Below are positions 37,111-48,110 of a stretch of 64,000 nucleotides of DNA, one piece after another. The notes under the pieces are model-generated. The model was not told the DNA's origin. It worked only from the letters and a program-made list of their open reading frames with translations, and searched no databases. The stretch comes from Hermatobates lingyangjiaoensis (taxonomy: Eukaryota; Arthropoda; Insecta; Hemiptera; Hermatobatidae), in contig JAPFBL010000002.1 in assembly GCA_026182355.1 (NCBI GenBank), forward strand, positions 1,798,001 to 1,862,000. The letters are read 5' to 3'. Made by a program: the position numbers and the translations under genes. Each line of letters starts with the position of its first letter. The first letter of the stretch is position 1.

Positions 37111-39157
37111 CACATATATATGTGAATGCATGTCTCTATGTGTTTTGAACAACTTTTAATTGGGCTGTTTGGTCAAATAATTGAGACAGTTGAATTTTGC
37201 AGCAAGGAAAGACAAAAATAATCAAGGTTCACAATAGTTTTAAATAAAACCTTTATTTCTTCTGGAGAATTAACAAAGTAGTTGATACACAGTTAGAAAA
37301 GGTAATGGTGTTTTTAATTTTTTTTGTTTTTTTTTTTTAGAGTTTTGAGTAGAAATAGTGAATAAGGTTGTTTATGATGAGTATATAATTGTCTTATTGA
37401 GAAGTAGGTACTAAATACAGATAGGGGAAGAAGGTTTGATTTTAACTATCTGAACAAAAGAATATTTAAACTTTGGTTTTCTGAAGTAAGAAAACAGTTT
37501 TTCACATTCATTTTTTAGTTCAATTTTTGCAGTCATTTAAAGGAAACAATCTTCTATGAGATAAATATAGAAAAAAAATTTGACCAATTTTTCTATTATT
37601 CCCAATCAATACATTACTTAATTTTATATGTAGCATCCTTGAAAACAAATATTCTAATAAGGAAGAAAGATGTTAACGTGTAGATGGTTGGTTAGAACAG
37701 AAGGATAGAGAGATTTGACCCCTGACCTTTACAAGACCGTATTGATCACAACACGCTTCTGGGCGGGGCACTTCTCCAGATGAACACTCCAAGCATTGAA
37801 AACAAACGTATTTGGAGTACTTTTCCCATGTTATTTTGTTACTTAAAATCTATTTATCACTCCAGAATTAACTTTTAATGACAGAAATTATCATAAATCT
37901 TAAGGTATTTGATTCGTAAAACAGTATCAATTAACCGACTCTAACGTATATAACTATAGCCTCAAAGTAGGAAATACAAAAAGAAAACAAACACTAATAA
38001 TTCTCCAAATTTTCAACATTCTTTCTTAATGGAAAATTAAGAATAACAAGTGCAAAGAACTGAAAAGGCTCAGCGACTGCTACAGGTATTTCATATGAAT
38101 TGGACACTATGAATCAGTAGATAATATAATAAAAAAAGAACAGGATATAGATAAGTTTTCTTTGTTTTATTATATAAACTTCTTCATCATAGGAATAATA
38201 AACTTGAAGCGACAGTAAATGAGTCTAGGACATACCGTCATATATAGATACTATTTTGCGCACTCGGCATTACTCGGGAAAAAAATAATAATTTTTCCTC
38301 TTCTGTTATGCTGTCTCCTTTCAAAGGCTGGTGATTCACAAAACAGTAAACTGCTGATAACGCAAATTTTGGAAAGAAATTCATCAACAGTAATAGAAAT
38401 TAGCAATAAAAAACTTACAATTAATGTAATACACAAATGTTTAATAATAAATGTCTGACAACAAAAAACTATCAGTTGTCATATTCTGTGTTCTTATTCA
38501 CTTATTTCTACTGTTTGCACGTCAAGATGGACTGTTAGAATGCCGTTAGGTTTCATTCTTATTATAGCGCGTCTCATTGTATTACGTGGGATCAAATTTA
38601 ATGTATAATTATTAAGAAAACACTGTTTTTATGCTGCTGGAGTCAAATAAAATAGATTTTGCAAATTAGTTGTCTAGGTGTGTGTTTTTTAAACATACGT
38701 TTTTTGCAACATGTTCCACATAAGCATTAATGTTCTTTTTTTCAGATAGTAAACATTTCTCCAATTAAAATCCAGTATCTTCTGAAATACTTTTTTTTTT
38801 TTTATTACATGTACTAGTTCACATGTCTCTGTCCTGTAGCTTTCGTTCATCTGCGCCAACTCCTCAGTCGGCAATATTGCTAAGTGGTCGGCTTGCTAAA
38901 AGAACCTGCAATTATGCAAGCAGCAGCTTATGATATCATTCGATAACCTTTGATCAATCTTATTGTGATTACCCTTTGAACTTTCTCCAATCGTTTTCTA
39001 TTTCATTTCAACCGAAATGCTCTCAACCAGATAACAAAATGCTTTCAGACCAGCATACAAAGTCATTGGTATGAACATACCATGATAAATTACTCTCAGA
39101 CCTTCACTTGTGTGACCCGAATAGTACAGTTACTGGCTCTGATAAGCATTTAAAAAC
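37111..39157. other. AT-rich tract
   Basis: No gene or recognised repeat was seen. Confidence 0.4.
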
Positions 39158-39318
39158 TGCTAAATTTTGAATGAATGAATGAATGAATACATCTTTATTG
39201 AGGACCATATGCCCAAGTTATACAGACTGGGGTAGCCGTACTGAGAGCACTGGGTGCTCCCCACCAGGCTTTTTCCCCTTCGTTCCTTAATAACAATTAA
39301 TAAATAATGCTAAATTTT
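39158..39318 (-). mobile_element. 5'-truncated LINE tail with (ATTC)n end and 11-bp target duplication
   Basis: On the minus strand the insert (39169-39307) ends GTCCTCAATAAAGATGTATT followed by (CATT)n, a typical LINE 3' end with a simple-repeat tail. It is bracketed by TGCTAAATTTT at 39158-39168 and 39308-39318. Only about 140 bp of the 3' end was copied. It is a different LINE type from the RT remnants in the Shab intron, or at least has a different tail. Confidence 0.88.
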
Positions 39319-41884
39319 ATTTACCACTTTGTTTATATGCAACTCTCATCCCAACCTTCTGTCAAATGTCAGTTCCAGATACTTTAGGCTGCTCACTGAT
39401 TGTAATTTCCGGTTTCCAATAAATACAGGCATCTCAGTAAACCTTTTTTGTTCACAATATATATGAAGAACTTTTGATTTATCTTTATTAACGGGATTTT
39501 ATTTTGTTGAGACAAAGTGTTTATTAGGATCATACAACCTTTTACACTTACTTCCAGATTAAGCACTGCTCACCAGCCATCAACAGCAACCGCTATTACT
39601 TTAACACAAGTTCGATACGGGAGTCTGAGTCCTCTATTCGCCTCAGCAGCCATCGTGTAAAATATAGTGGTAGTATGTTGGAAAAATAACTTTTTGCCAG
39701 ATAGAATGAACTTCTTGGACTACTGAGACCACTCAAGATGATGGCCACCAGACCACATGAGCTCGTGTGTGTGTGTGTGTGTGTGTTAAGTATTTTTTTA
39801 TTAAACTTAAGTACCAGATTTTAGGTTACTAAGTTCCTACCAGCTCTGAGAAGGTAGAAGGTATTTAATAAAGCCCGGTAAACATTTCCAATTTTTTTAA
39901 CTAGTGCTTTATAGAAGAAAAAAACATTTTTATGCTGTTTGGTAAAAAACTGACCACATGAATTTGTTTAAAATCACTTTGGCATTTAATATTGAGTAAA
40001 AATTATCTCTCAGGGTCAAAGTTTAGAATAGCTGAAGTAAGAAGAACAAATTTTCAAATAAGATTTAAAGAAATTAATGTGTATTAAACGAGAGTAGGTA
40101 AATACAGATTATGAGTATTTCATTTGATCCAAAGTTTTTAACGTAAAATAGAGAAATCTTAATGTTTTTGATAAATAAAAATATAGTTAAGTATTTTACA
40201 CCAGCGCTTCCTGTGAAAAATCAAAAAATTGAAGCAAATATTAATTTAGTAAGCAATATGTTGAGTAAGGAAAAAATATATAATTAATTATTGTTATTAT
40301 AATTTTTTCGTTTACACATGTAAAACCGTTTCGGGCTACTTGTTGGTAAATAGCCGCTCAAACAGTTCAATTCTTCTTGAAATAGTGATAGATGCCAAAA
40401 TATAATAGTTATACAAATAAAATTGTTCAAAACACAGTATAGTACAATATTTTAAACAATTTTTCCCATCAGAAAACTATCAAAAAATCTAATTTAATAA
40501 AAATACAATAAATGATGTCGGATTCCCGAGTTTTCTTGGAAAATAGAACATTGTAAACATCTCATATTACTGTTCTATACGTCTGTATGGAATGTATAGA
40601 ACATTCTATAGATGAAACTCTTCATTCTGACATTTCAGGTGATGGCAATACACAGACAATGGACTGAGTTGAGAAAAGTTCACGGCCAAGGTATAAATTT
40701 CTTTTCATATCGTTCACTTCATCTACATCAAAAGGGGTAATTAAGTGGCTCTTGCTAAAGTTTAAGTTGTTCTAAAGCAATTTTTTTTTGTTTAGTTAAC
40801 AGTTAGTTAACTTTATTTGTTGAAAAGTAATAATTTTTAGAAATTTTCAACTTGCTTTAGCTTTCAAGAAGAAAGAAGTAGTATAAATATAGCATTATTA
40901 TTTCAGAAAGGATGATAATTTTAAATGATGTTGCTTATTCCAATGCAAGGTTTAATGCAACCGCTGAAATGTGGCTTCCTATAAATCAAGTTGTTACATG
41001 GAGATGGAATTTTGCTCCTCAAATAGACTAACTTACCATGTCTGTTAAAAGAGGTAGTAGATTAATTTAACTTCACGACTGCAGGATTAAACTACTTAAA
41101 TATTGTAGTATACTTGCATATTTAAATAAAACATTAAATTTATGGCAGTTTTATTTAAATTTTACTTTTTAAATTAATTTTAAATTCTTCCTTTTACAAT
41201 ATAAAATAATGTTTTATTTACCAAACTCGCATTCAAAGCAATAATACGTTTTATCGAAACAATAGGCTTTGTTTGCCATAAAAACTATATATTTTGTTAA
41301 ATAAGTTTAACACCTTTTATTTTAATTAAAACGTAAATGATTAATTAAAATGCATAAATGTGGTCTTCTGGCATTATCGACATTTTTATACCTGTGCATA
41401 AGTAGCAAAACACCTCAGCCCTCATAGCTTGACAGATATTTAGTCAAACCAACATATAAACCCATACCTCTTGTTCTTGGAATTAATTTAATTTTTTGTT
41501 AAGAAAATTAATTTCATTTTTTAAATAATAATTAGGAATAATTTTTCCTCTCTTCTAGATCATAAAGAATTATAATTGTGCACATTTTATTAAGTCAACA
41601 TTAGAATTACTAGAAACAAAATTTCACTCTAATAAGACCAGGAAAAGTTAAATGCTACACTATTAGATTCTACCTTTTATTATTATTCAAATATATATTA
41701 TTATATTTTTTAAAAAAAAAACTTTTTTATGGGGAGTTATACCATAATCATTCAAAATTTAGCAATAATCTATAGTTCTTTGATGTTTGTTACTAGGATT
41801 TAAGAATTAATAAATAATAGTCATATGATTTGAGTTTAAAAATAATAGTCAAACCGCAAAATAATATATATATATATATATATA
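39319..41884. other. AT-rich tract with (GT)n
   Basis: A (GT)n microsatellite lies at about 39766-39785. Nothing else was recognised. Confidence 0.4.
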
Positions 41885-42113
41885 AAAAGATTTCACATAA
41901 ACACGTGAAATAGCAATCAATGATCAAACCACAATAAGAAATGGGAAAACAAGACTAAGATCTTTCAACCGTAACAAGCGGTCTTCGTCAGAGTCAAAAA
42001 CCCAACTGAGTTTTTGACCCAACTCAGTTGGGTGTTTGACTCTGACGAAGACCGCTTGTTACGGTTGAAAGATCTTAGTCTTGTTTTCCCATTTCTTATT
42101 GTGGTTTGATCAT

Positions 42114-42116
<3 letters not shown>
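41885..42116. mobile_element. Palindromic hammerhead-bearing repeat, copy 4 (best preserved)
   Basis: The arms match almost perfectly as inverted repeats, from TTTCACATAAACACGTG to the central palindrome near 42000-42030. (TA)n tracts flank both sides. The plus strand carries the hammerhead-like core at 42038-42080; the left arm carries the same core on the minus strand. Confidence 0.9.
42038..42080 (+). ncRNA. Hammerhead-ribozyme-like motif in palindromic repeat
   Basis: Core bases are CTGACGA at 42042-42048, one extra A, then stem II GACCG/CGGTT (42050-42054 with 42062-42066, loop CTTGTTA), GAAA at 42067-42070, palindromic stem III AGATCT (42070-42075) and H17 = T at 42076. Stem I pairs GACT (42038-42041) with AGTC (42077-42080), four perfect pairs. 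Stem III has no loop, so a monomer could not form it; two RNA copies could. U at the cleavage position is permitted by the NUH rule but is usually weaker. Activity is inferred, not shown. Confidence 0.6.
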
Positions 42117-42151
<35 letters not shown>

Positions 42152-42813
42152 TATGACATTAATATGTTGATCATAAAAAAACAAACGTTTTGTTTTGTTT
42201 GCAAAAATGTTACATAATACTTCAGATCGGCTCTAATTTCCTCTCTGGGATATCCCTACAATTCATATTGTAAGACGAATCAAGTGATGCATGTTGATGA
42301 ACTATTATAGTTATTTCTTTCACAAGTATTTAAATGTAAAAAAGTGAACTTCAGAATCCCCACCTTAAAAATATTGTTCTAAATAAACAGTAATAACTCT
42401 TGCAAATAAGGAATATATACATATATACATCCCATTATATATTTCAATTCCAGTTTCTGAAGAAGCAGTTATTGGCCTCTTGAGTGGTAGATCTGTTACT
42501 GGACTCAACCTGAAACGTTAATTATTCTTTATCCAAGGACTTTAAACAAATATATTTACTTCTCAATTTTCCAATTATTTGGTATGGCTTTTTATTAATC
42601 TTTAATAATAACTCTATTTTTAAAGTTGCTTTATCTGCCTATGCTCATTGTTTGTTTTGTTTTTTCTTGTGTCATAACCCTCCCTATGTTGACTACAGAA
42701 GGAAAGACTTCAGTCCTCTCATATCTTCCGAGTGGCTCACATCTTCTACTTCATTAAATTTTTGGAGTATATTTTATAGTGTTTTCTTACTATGAATTTA
42801 GTTTATGTATATA
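42117..42813. other. AT-rich tract with (TA)n
   Basis: A (TA)n microsatellite lies at about 42117-42143. CTGAAGA at 42457 with GAAACGTT near 42510 is a weak hammerhead-like pair, not supported by stems. Confidence 0.5.
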
Positions 42814-44395
42814 CACTCCTGTGCAAAATTATCGCACCACTTTAAAAATTGGAGATTTTATTAATAATATCGAACTGGGAGCATAGTTACTGTAGTAAAG
42901 AAATGTCCAAAGGTTGTTTACAATATTGTGATCCATGTTCCCTCGCCAGGGTTTCCTCATAAACTAGTAGAAGTCCACAGGTTGAATCTCGTCTATTGAC
43001 TGCCTAACCTTTAGCACTGTTTTCAGTCTTGTGTTGACTTCCTAGTGTCCAAAGCGCTGTAATATCTTATTCTTCAAATTAATTTTAACTTTTAAAAGTT
43101 AATAATGGACAGAGGTTGGTTTCTAAATGTTCCACAGTGTGTCCGGGCTCAGACTCTGTTAGAAGAAGGCTACAGCCAGAGGCAAGTGGCTCAAGTGCTG
43201 AGGGTCAGCCATTCAACAGTCGGGAGACTGATCACTCGCTTCAGTGAGACTGGAAGTCACACCAGGAGACCAGGTCAGGGTCGACCTCGTCTTACTTCGG
43301 AAGTCGATGACCGTTTCTTGAGGCAAAATGCATTGAGAAGAAGGGATGTAACAGGTCAAGAGCTGAGTGCTCTAATCCAAAATGATAGAAATTTGACAAT
43401 CTCTTCATCTACGGTGAGAAGACGACTGCGCGAAGCAAACTTAGATGCTCGTCGGCCCAAAAAGTCCCCCCTTCTCACCAGGCAGCACCGTGTTGCACGG
43501 CTTCGGTTTGCACGGGAACACGCTGATTGGACTGTGGACGACTGGGCCAAGGTTCTATTCACGGACGAGGTTAGAATATGTCTTCGTAGGCCTGATGGTA
43601 GGGGAAGAGTATGGAGGAGGCCTGGAGAGAGATACGCAGCCTGCAACATGGTGCGCCAGGTACCCTTTGGAGGAGGGTCTATCATGTTCTGGGCCGGTAT
43701 TTGTCTGACTGCTCGCACGGAGTTAGTGCCACTTCGAGGGAGATCTATGGATGCGGATAGGTACATCTATACCATTCTGGAAGATGACGTGACACCTTTC
43801 GCCCCTTACATCGGAGAGGAATTCATCCTAATGCAGGACAATGCCCGTCCCCACACCTGCCGAGAGGTTACCTCCTACCTCAGTGATGTGGGCATTAATG
43901 TTATGGACTGGCCAGCCAGAAGTCCGGATCTAAATCCAATTGAACATGTGTGGGACCTGTTAAAAAGAAGAATTCGAGCTCGTCAGCCCTCTCCAGAGAC
44001 ACTTGACCAGTTGGAGCATGCAGCTGTGACAGAATGGGACAACGTGGAGCAAGAGATGATTGGCAGTCTCATCGAAAGCCTTCCCAAGCGGATCCGAGCT
44101 GTCATTTCCTCAAGAGGAGGACCTACTAAGTACTAAACTAAGGCCACGTTGCAAGGTGACGTCATTATTTGTCTCTATCATCCTTCAATGCATTACTAAC
44201 GAATTGTGCGTTAACCTACTTTTAAAAAGATACAAACTTTTTCTAAATCAAATTGGTTCTTTACGCTCAAAATTGCTAAAACCTGCTTTGATTAATTGAA
44301 AATGATCACTTTTGAATAAAAAGTAAAACAGAATTGAACAATTATCTACAAAAATCCAAAAATTTAAAGTGGTGCGATAATTTTGCACAGGAGTG
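42814..44395 (+). mobile_element. Intact Tc1-type DNA transposon
   Basis: The 1582-bp element is bounded by perfect 33-bp terminal inverted repeats (42814-42846 and 44363-44395, outer end CACTCCTGTG). TA dinucleotides, the Tc1/mariner target, lie on both sides (42812-42813 and 44396-44397). It carries one uninterrupted transposase gene. Perfect repeats and an open frame imply recent insertion. Its coding part is clearly GC-richer than the surrounding DNA, as expected of a recent arrival. Confidence 0.97.
43105..44136 (+). CDS. Tc1-family DD34E transposase
   Basis: This 343-residue protein cuts and pastes its own element at TA sites; the length is normal for Tc1. The N-terminal DNA-binding half has two helix-turn-helix modules: about residues 10-46 (SQRQVAQVLRVSHSTVGRL) and about 82-115 (VTGQELSALI ... 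SSSTVRRRLREAN). A GRPR linker sits at 59-62. The RNase H-fold catalytic half has D154 in LFTDEV, D245 in MQDNARPHT and E280 in DLNPIEHVWDLLK. There are exactly 34 residues between the last two, the DD34E signature of Tc1. A GGG-SIMFWAG motif lies at 189-198. The start ATG is 259 bp inside the left inverted repeat. No stop, frameshift or missing catalytic residue is seen, so the enzyme may be active. Confidence 0.96.
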   Translation: MDRGWFLNVPQCVRAQTLLEEGYSQRQVAQVLRVSHSTVGRLITRFSETGSHTRRPGQGRPRLTSEVDDRFLRQNALRRRDVTGQELSALIQNDRNLTISSSTVRRRLREANLDARRPKKSPLLTRQHRVARLRFAREHADWTVDDWAKVLFTDEVRICLRRPDGRGRVWRRPGERYAACNMVRQVPFGGGSIMFWAGICLTARTELVPLRGRSMDADRYIYTILEDDVTPFAPYIGEEFILMQDNARPHTCREVTSYLSDVGINVMDWPARSPDLNPIEHVWDLLKRRIRARQPSPETLDQLEHAAVTEWDNVEQEMIGSLIESLPKRIRAVISSRGGPTKY

Positions 44396-44399
44396 TATA

Positions 44400-45175
44400 T
44401 ATATACTCAATATAATGACTTTCGACCTTCTCGAGGCTTCCCTGTTAAGCTTCTATATGCAGGAACAAACAAAAGAGGAGCCAGGATCTGGGCTTGACTG
44501 CCTTCTTTTCACAATCCTTCGAACTTCCCAAATCCTCTCCTCTTATCTTAGCCCCAATCCAAGGCGTTATATGATCCGTGCTGAAGGATGGATGATACAG
44601 GGCTTACTGTATTACGAACGGAGCCTCAAAGGTACCAGGCGACCCCCTTGAGTAATAGCTTTACTCCGGTATGTGGTGCTCTGCTGGAGCGGACAAAATG
44701 CCATCCATAGAGCTTCCGCAATTTTCCCGTATATGATACCAAGGAGAAGGAAGTCCAGAGACCATCCTCCGGAAGCAGAGAGGGTCTTAAAGCGCTAACT
44801 ATTGTGAGCCAACCTCACACAAGTGCACCTAAGTATCCGAAGAAGACTGTCTGAAGAAGGAGAAAGGAAGTCACTTTCTCCCGAAAAATAGGGTGCCTGA
44901 ATGGGCATTACCATTGATGGTTTGTGCAATTCTGCACAATGTTTTTGCAGATTCTGAAAAGAGGAGAAAAAAACACCGTCGCATCTGCTGGCTGACCGTC
45001 AGACAACTTTTGCTGCACAGAGATAGGTGCTTTGGGACACTCAACAAAACCATAGATAAACTCTTACCACTGGACCCAGCAAAAATGCTGAGCATTTTGG
45101 AGGTGTGAAGCTAACTGCTGGGGTACTTTAATATAGAAGGGAGGAAGTAGAAATGTTTTGTTTTTCAAGAAGTAG
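44400..45175 (+). other. GC-richer unclassified segment with two open frames
   Basis: Open frames at 44334-44651 (ending in LKGTRRPP) and 44893-45108 (WALPLMVCAILHNVFADSEK, then KHRRICWLTVRQLL) lie in sequence GC-richer than the neighbourhood. I recognise neither. ILHN occurs in Harbinger-type transposases, but no catalytic motif supports that. The segment may be part of the adjacent ribozyme-bearing element or a degraded gene. Confidence 0.3.
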
Positions 45176-45624
45176 TGTATATTGTTCTCTTCGGTTTCTT
45201 ATGTTCATGTTTTTTCTTCAGTTGAATGTTATTGCTGCTTCCAGTGACACTCCAGATTCCAGTGTCAACATCTCTTAATAATCAAGAGGGACTGTGCAAC
45301 CTCTACCCCTGTTGGCATGAAGATGAAGGCGGCTTTTCGCAGTAAACAACCGAGAGTATCATTTAAATATCCAGCAATATCCGTAACAGAAAATAGTAAA
45401 CAACAACAACAACACCCAACCACCACAAAAATCAAAAATAGAAAGGGAACAGGAGTTCACTGTAAAGTGAGGCTAATGTTTTCTGCCAAACATCATTTAA
45501 CACAGAGGGACTGTGCAACCTCTATACCTATTGGCAGAACGCAAAGGCTTTTTGCTGAGCAGCGGGCAACTGGGACCTTACGCTTGGACCTGTAACTCTA
45601 CTCCCATTGGTCAACATCACATCG

Positions 45625-45670
45625 AATCATATTCCTTTCCCCGGACAACCCATAGAAAACTGTATATAAG
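45625..45670 (+). promoter_or_regulatory. Putative promoter of the ribozyme-bearing element
   Basis: A CCATTGG box lies at about 45604-45610, and TGTATATAAGGA at 45661-45672 forms a good TATA box. If transcription starts about 25-30 bp downstream, the RNA would begin at or within the hammerhead's stem I. The promoter role is inferred from sequence alone. Confidence 0.45.
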
Positions 45671-45678
45671 GACCAACG

Positions 45679-45747
45679 TCTGGGCCATTTCCTTGCCTGA
45701 AGATAACCAGAGAATGGTTGAAACATGTCGCAAATACCACCACCAGG
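45679..45747 (+). ncRNA. Hammerhead ribozyme (small, dimer-type), candidate active
   Basis: Core CTGAAGA is at 45697-45703, with one extra T. Stem II AACCA/TGGTT (45705-45709 with 45715-45719) has five perfect pairs and loop GAGAA. GAAA is at 45720-45723. Stem III is the loopless palindrome ACATGT (45723-45728), followed by C17 at 45729. The predicted cut follows GTC. Stem I has an inner helix TTGC/GCAA (45693-45696 with 45730-45733) and an outer helix TCTGG/CCAGG (45679-45683 with 45743-45747) around an internal loop. All conserved core bases are present. The loopless palindromic stem III predicts cleavage as a dimer, as reported for small hammerhead variants linked to Penelope-like elements. 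Confidence 0.72.
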
Positions 45748-46295
45748 TCAACAGTGCAGAACTTTTCATCACCTACCAGCCACCCATCAATAGCAGCAAT
45801 AACATTCAACTGAAGAAAAAACATGAACATAAGAAACCGAAGAGAACAATATACAAAACCTACAACTTGAAGATGTTTCTACGAGAAGAAGTTGGATTCC
45901 AGTGTCAACATCTCTTAATAATCAAGAGGGACTGTGCAACCTCTACCCCTGTTGGCATGAAGATGAAGGCGGCTTTTCGCAGTAAACAACCGAGAGTATC
46001 ATTTAAATATCCAGCAATATCCGTAACAGAAAATAGTAAACAACAACAACAACACCCAACCACCACAAAAATCAAAAATAGAAAGGGAACAGGAGTTCAC
46101 TGTAAAGTGAGGCTAATGTTTTCTGCCAAACATCATTTAACACAGAGGGACTGTGCAACCTCTATACCTATTGGCAGAACGCAAAGGCTTTTTGCTGAGC
46201 AGCGGGCAACTGGGACCTTACGCTTGGACCTGTAACTCTACTCCCATTGGTCAACATCGCATCGAATCATATTCCTTTCCCCGGACAACCCATAG

Positions 46296-46297
<2 letters not shown>

Positions 46298-46343
<46 letters not shown>
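46298..46343. repeat. (AT)n microsatellite
   Basis: A pure AT dinucleotide run ends the second direct repeat of the ribozyme-bearing element. Confidence 0.95.
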
Positions 46344-46345
<2 letters not shown>

Positions 46346-46346
<1 letters not shown>

Positions 46347-46490
46347 ATTCAAAACGAAGGAAACACACAGAAAGACACAGACATAGGCTCACATCGAAAT
46401 ATCGATAGCTTCTGTTTTAAATGAGGCTATCAAAATATCGATGTGAGTTATGTCTGTGTCTTTCTGTGTGTTTCCTTCGTTTTGAATTTA
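46346..46490. repeat. Long hairpin (fold-back)
   Basis: ATTCAAAACGAAGGAAACAC and its reverse complement form arms of about 40 bp (46346-46385 and 46449-46489). A second inner pair (CACATCGAAATATCGATAGC against the reverse) is also present. It may be a small inverted-repeat transposable element. Confidence 0.85.
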
Positions 46491-46551
46491 TTTTATTTAA
46501 AAAAGTCCGGTGGAACGTTTCTTTTAATTGTATATATATATATATATATAT

Positions 46552-46792
46552 AGACTTTACATAAACACTTGAAATAACAATCAATGATCAAACCACAATA
46601 AAAAAATGGGAAAGCAAGACTAAGATCTTTCAACCGTAACAAGCAGTCTTCGTCAGAGTCAAAAACCCAACTGAAACACTAGATGCAGAGAACATCTGGT
46701 GTATCAGTTGGGTTTTTGACTCTGACGAAGACCGCTTGTTACGGTTGAAAGATTTTAGTCTTGCTTTCCCATTTTCTTATTGTGGTTTGATC
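46552..46792. mobile_element. Palindromic hammerhead-bearing repeat, copy 5
   Basis: Both arms are present around a loop (about 46670-46705) that itself folds (CAACTGAAACAC ... GTATCAGTTG). The right-arm core CTGACGA with GAAAGATTTT has lost the stem III palindrome; the left arm, on the minus strand, keeps AGATCT. A (TA)n tract precedes it. Confidence 0.88.
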
Positions 46793-46885
46793 ATATATAT
46801 ATATACGAGTTCGAGATTAACAAAGAGCAACACACAAAGTAGGGAAACACACTATATATATATAAATAATATATATATAACACAC

Positions 46886-46916
<31 letters not shown>

Positions 46917-47859
46917 GTCTGTGTGTGTGGTTTTGTGTGTTAAATAGTACATATATTTAGTTGTCCATTTAATTATTGATGTATCCACATTAGTCATTGA
47001 ACCTTACTTGGAGTAAAGTATGTTAGTCATGAAAAATAATAAAATTTAATATTTTGTTTAATTTACATACTTTTTTGTACCCTTGAGTACATTTTCAAAG
47101 ATTTTTCGATTATATATATGTGTGTGGATGGATCTGTAACCATTTTAGTAGCTTTTTAAAATCAAGAAGAAGGTAGATTTCTCTTGAAATGTTTTTCCAG
47201 AAATGATCGGAAAATGCTCCAAGTGACTGAAATGAGGCTAAAAATGACGAAGTGACAATGACAGAACTATTAAAACTCCATTTTAGATTTTAGAACTATT
47301 ATTTCATTTTAGATGTACAAAAATTCTAGAAAACATATACATTCATAAAACTTAATGAAAAATTTAAAGAGAAACTAGTGATTCTTTAGTGATCAACTTT
47401 GTTCACGTGATCATTTAGCGAATTCTTCCTTTATATAATATTATGTAACTACATTACCCCGAATTGAAATAGATCATGCAGAACTATTTAAAAAGCAATT
47501 CATTGTGACTAATCCCTGTCTGTACTTAACTTTCCTCATATAAAAAAATTAACTAACATATTATATCTATTAAAAGAAACATACCTTAAACCATATAAAA
47601 ATAATTGCATTATTACTGGTGAGTTAGAGAAACAAACGTAAAAAAATTATTTTTTTCTTTTAGTTAAAAAAATAACTGAAAAAAATAACAGATGGAAAGA
47701 AACAAATATTTTGAAGCATTTTCATTTGTAATATTTTTAAACTCTAATTTAATGAGTGCTAGTTTGTCACAGTTGTCAATTTTTATCAAAATTTAAATAA
47801 TTATTGAAAACTTAGGAAGTCTTGGGATTATTCCAAAAGTACGTTAGGCAAACTTTTAT
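46793..47859. other. TA microsatellites then AT-rich tract
   Basis: Interrupted (TA)n lies at 46793-46920. No other feature was seen. Confidence 0.6.
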
Positions 47860-48110
47860 TGCCAGAAAGGAGGAAGTGAAATGATAGCTTCTTAGTGTTT
47901 GAGCATATCAAACTTTATGATTCGAAAGACATCAACAAGCAGATGATTTACGTTGCCACCAACTTCAGCATCCAAACAATCCAATTACTTTTGTCAAAGA
48001 GGGCCAACAAGATTTAGTGGCCTTACGTCGCGTGATCTGAATCTTTTAACTTGAACACACAAAACGATTGGGATCTTATAAAACGGCCCTAGGATAATTC
48101 ATTTCCTTCC
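47860..48110 (+). pseudogene. Possible mariner-like transposase remnant
   Basis: The translation QRGPTRFSGLTSRDLNL resembles the RGGP-x-x-WPPRSPDL stretch of mariner/transposase families just before the last catalytic residue. The match is short and no other motif is preserved. Chance similarity is possible. Confidence 0.27.

Larger units (their letters stand above)
45176..46299 (+). mobile_element. Penelope-LTR/retrozyme-like element with 640-bp direct repeats and a hammerhead
   Basis: Positions 45255-45659 and 45895-46299 are 405-bp direct repeats, nearly identical, at a spacing of exactly 640 bp. A 64-bp inverted repeat (45176-45239 against 45792-45855) is superimposed. Between the direct repeats lie a TATA-like box (45661-45669) and a hammerhead motif (45679-45747). 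The second direct repeat stops just before the point where TATA and ribozyme would recur and runs into (AT)n. The frame open across 45513-46235 follows the repeat and is probably not a real gene. Mixed direct and inverted terminal repeats with a hammerhead are typical of Penelope-like elements; no reverse transcriptase is present here. Confidence 0.7.

Noticed and set aside
42452..42520. Hammerhead at CTGAAGA ... GAAACGTT
   Set aside because: The distance between halves is long, stem II is not convincing and stem I pairs only two bases.
43356..43766. Open frame antisense to the transposase
   Set aside because: It is a shadow of the GC-richer transposase gene.
45513..46235. 240-codon open frame as a new gene
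   Set aside because: It spans a 405-bp direct repeat and the ribozyme and translates without any recognisable domain; most of it reappears in the second repeat by duplication.
46791..46997. Small open frames over TA-rich sequence
   Set aside because: They are poly-(Ile-Tyr) translations of (TA)n microsatellites.
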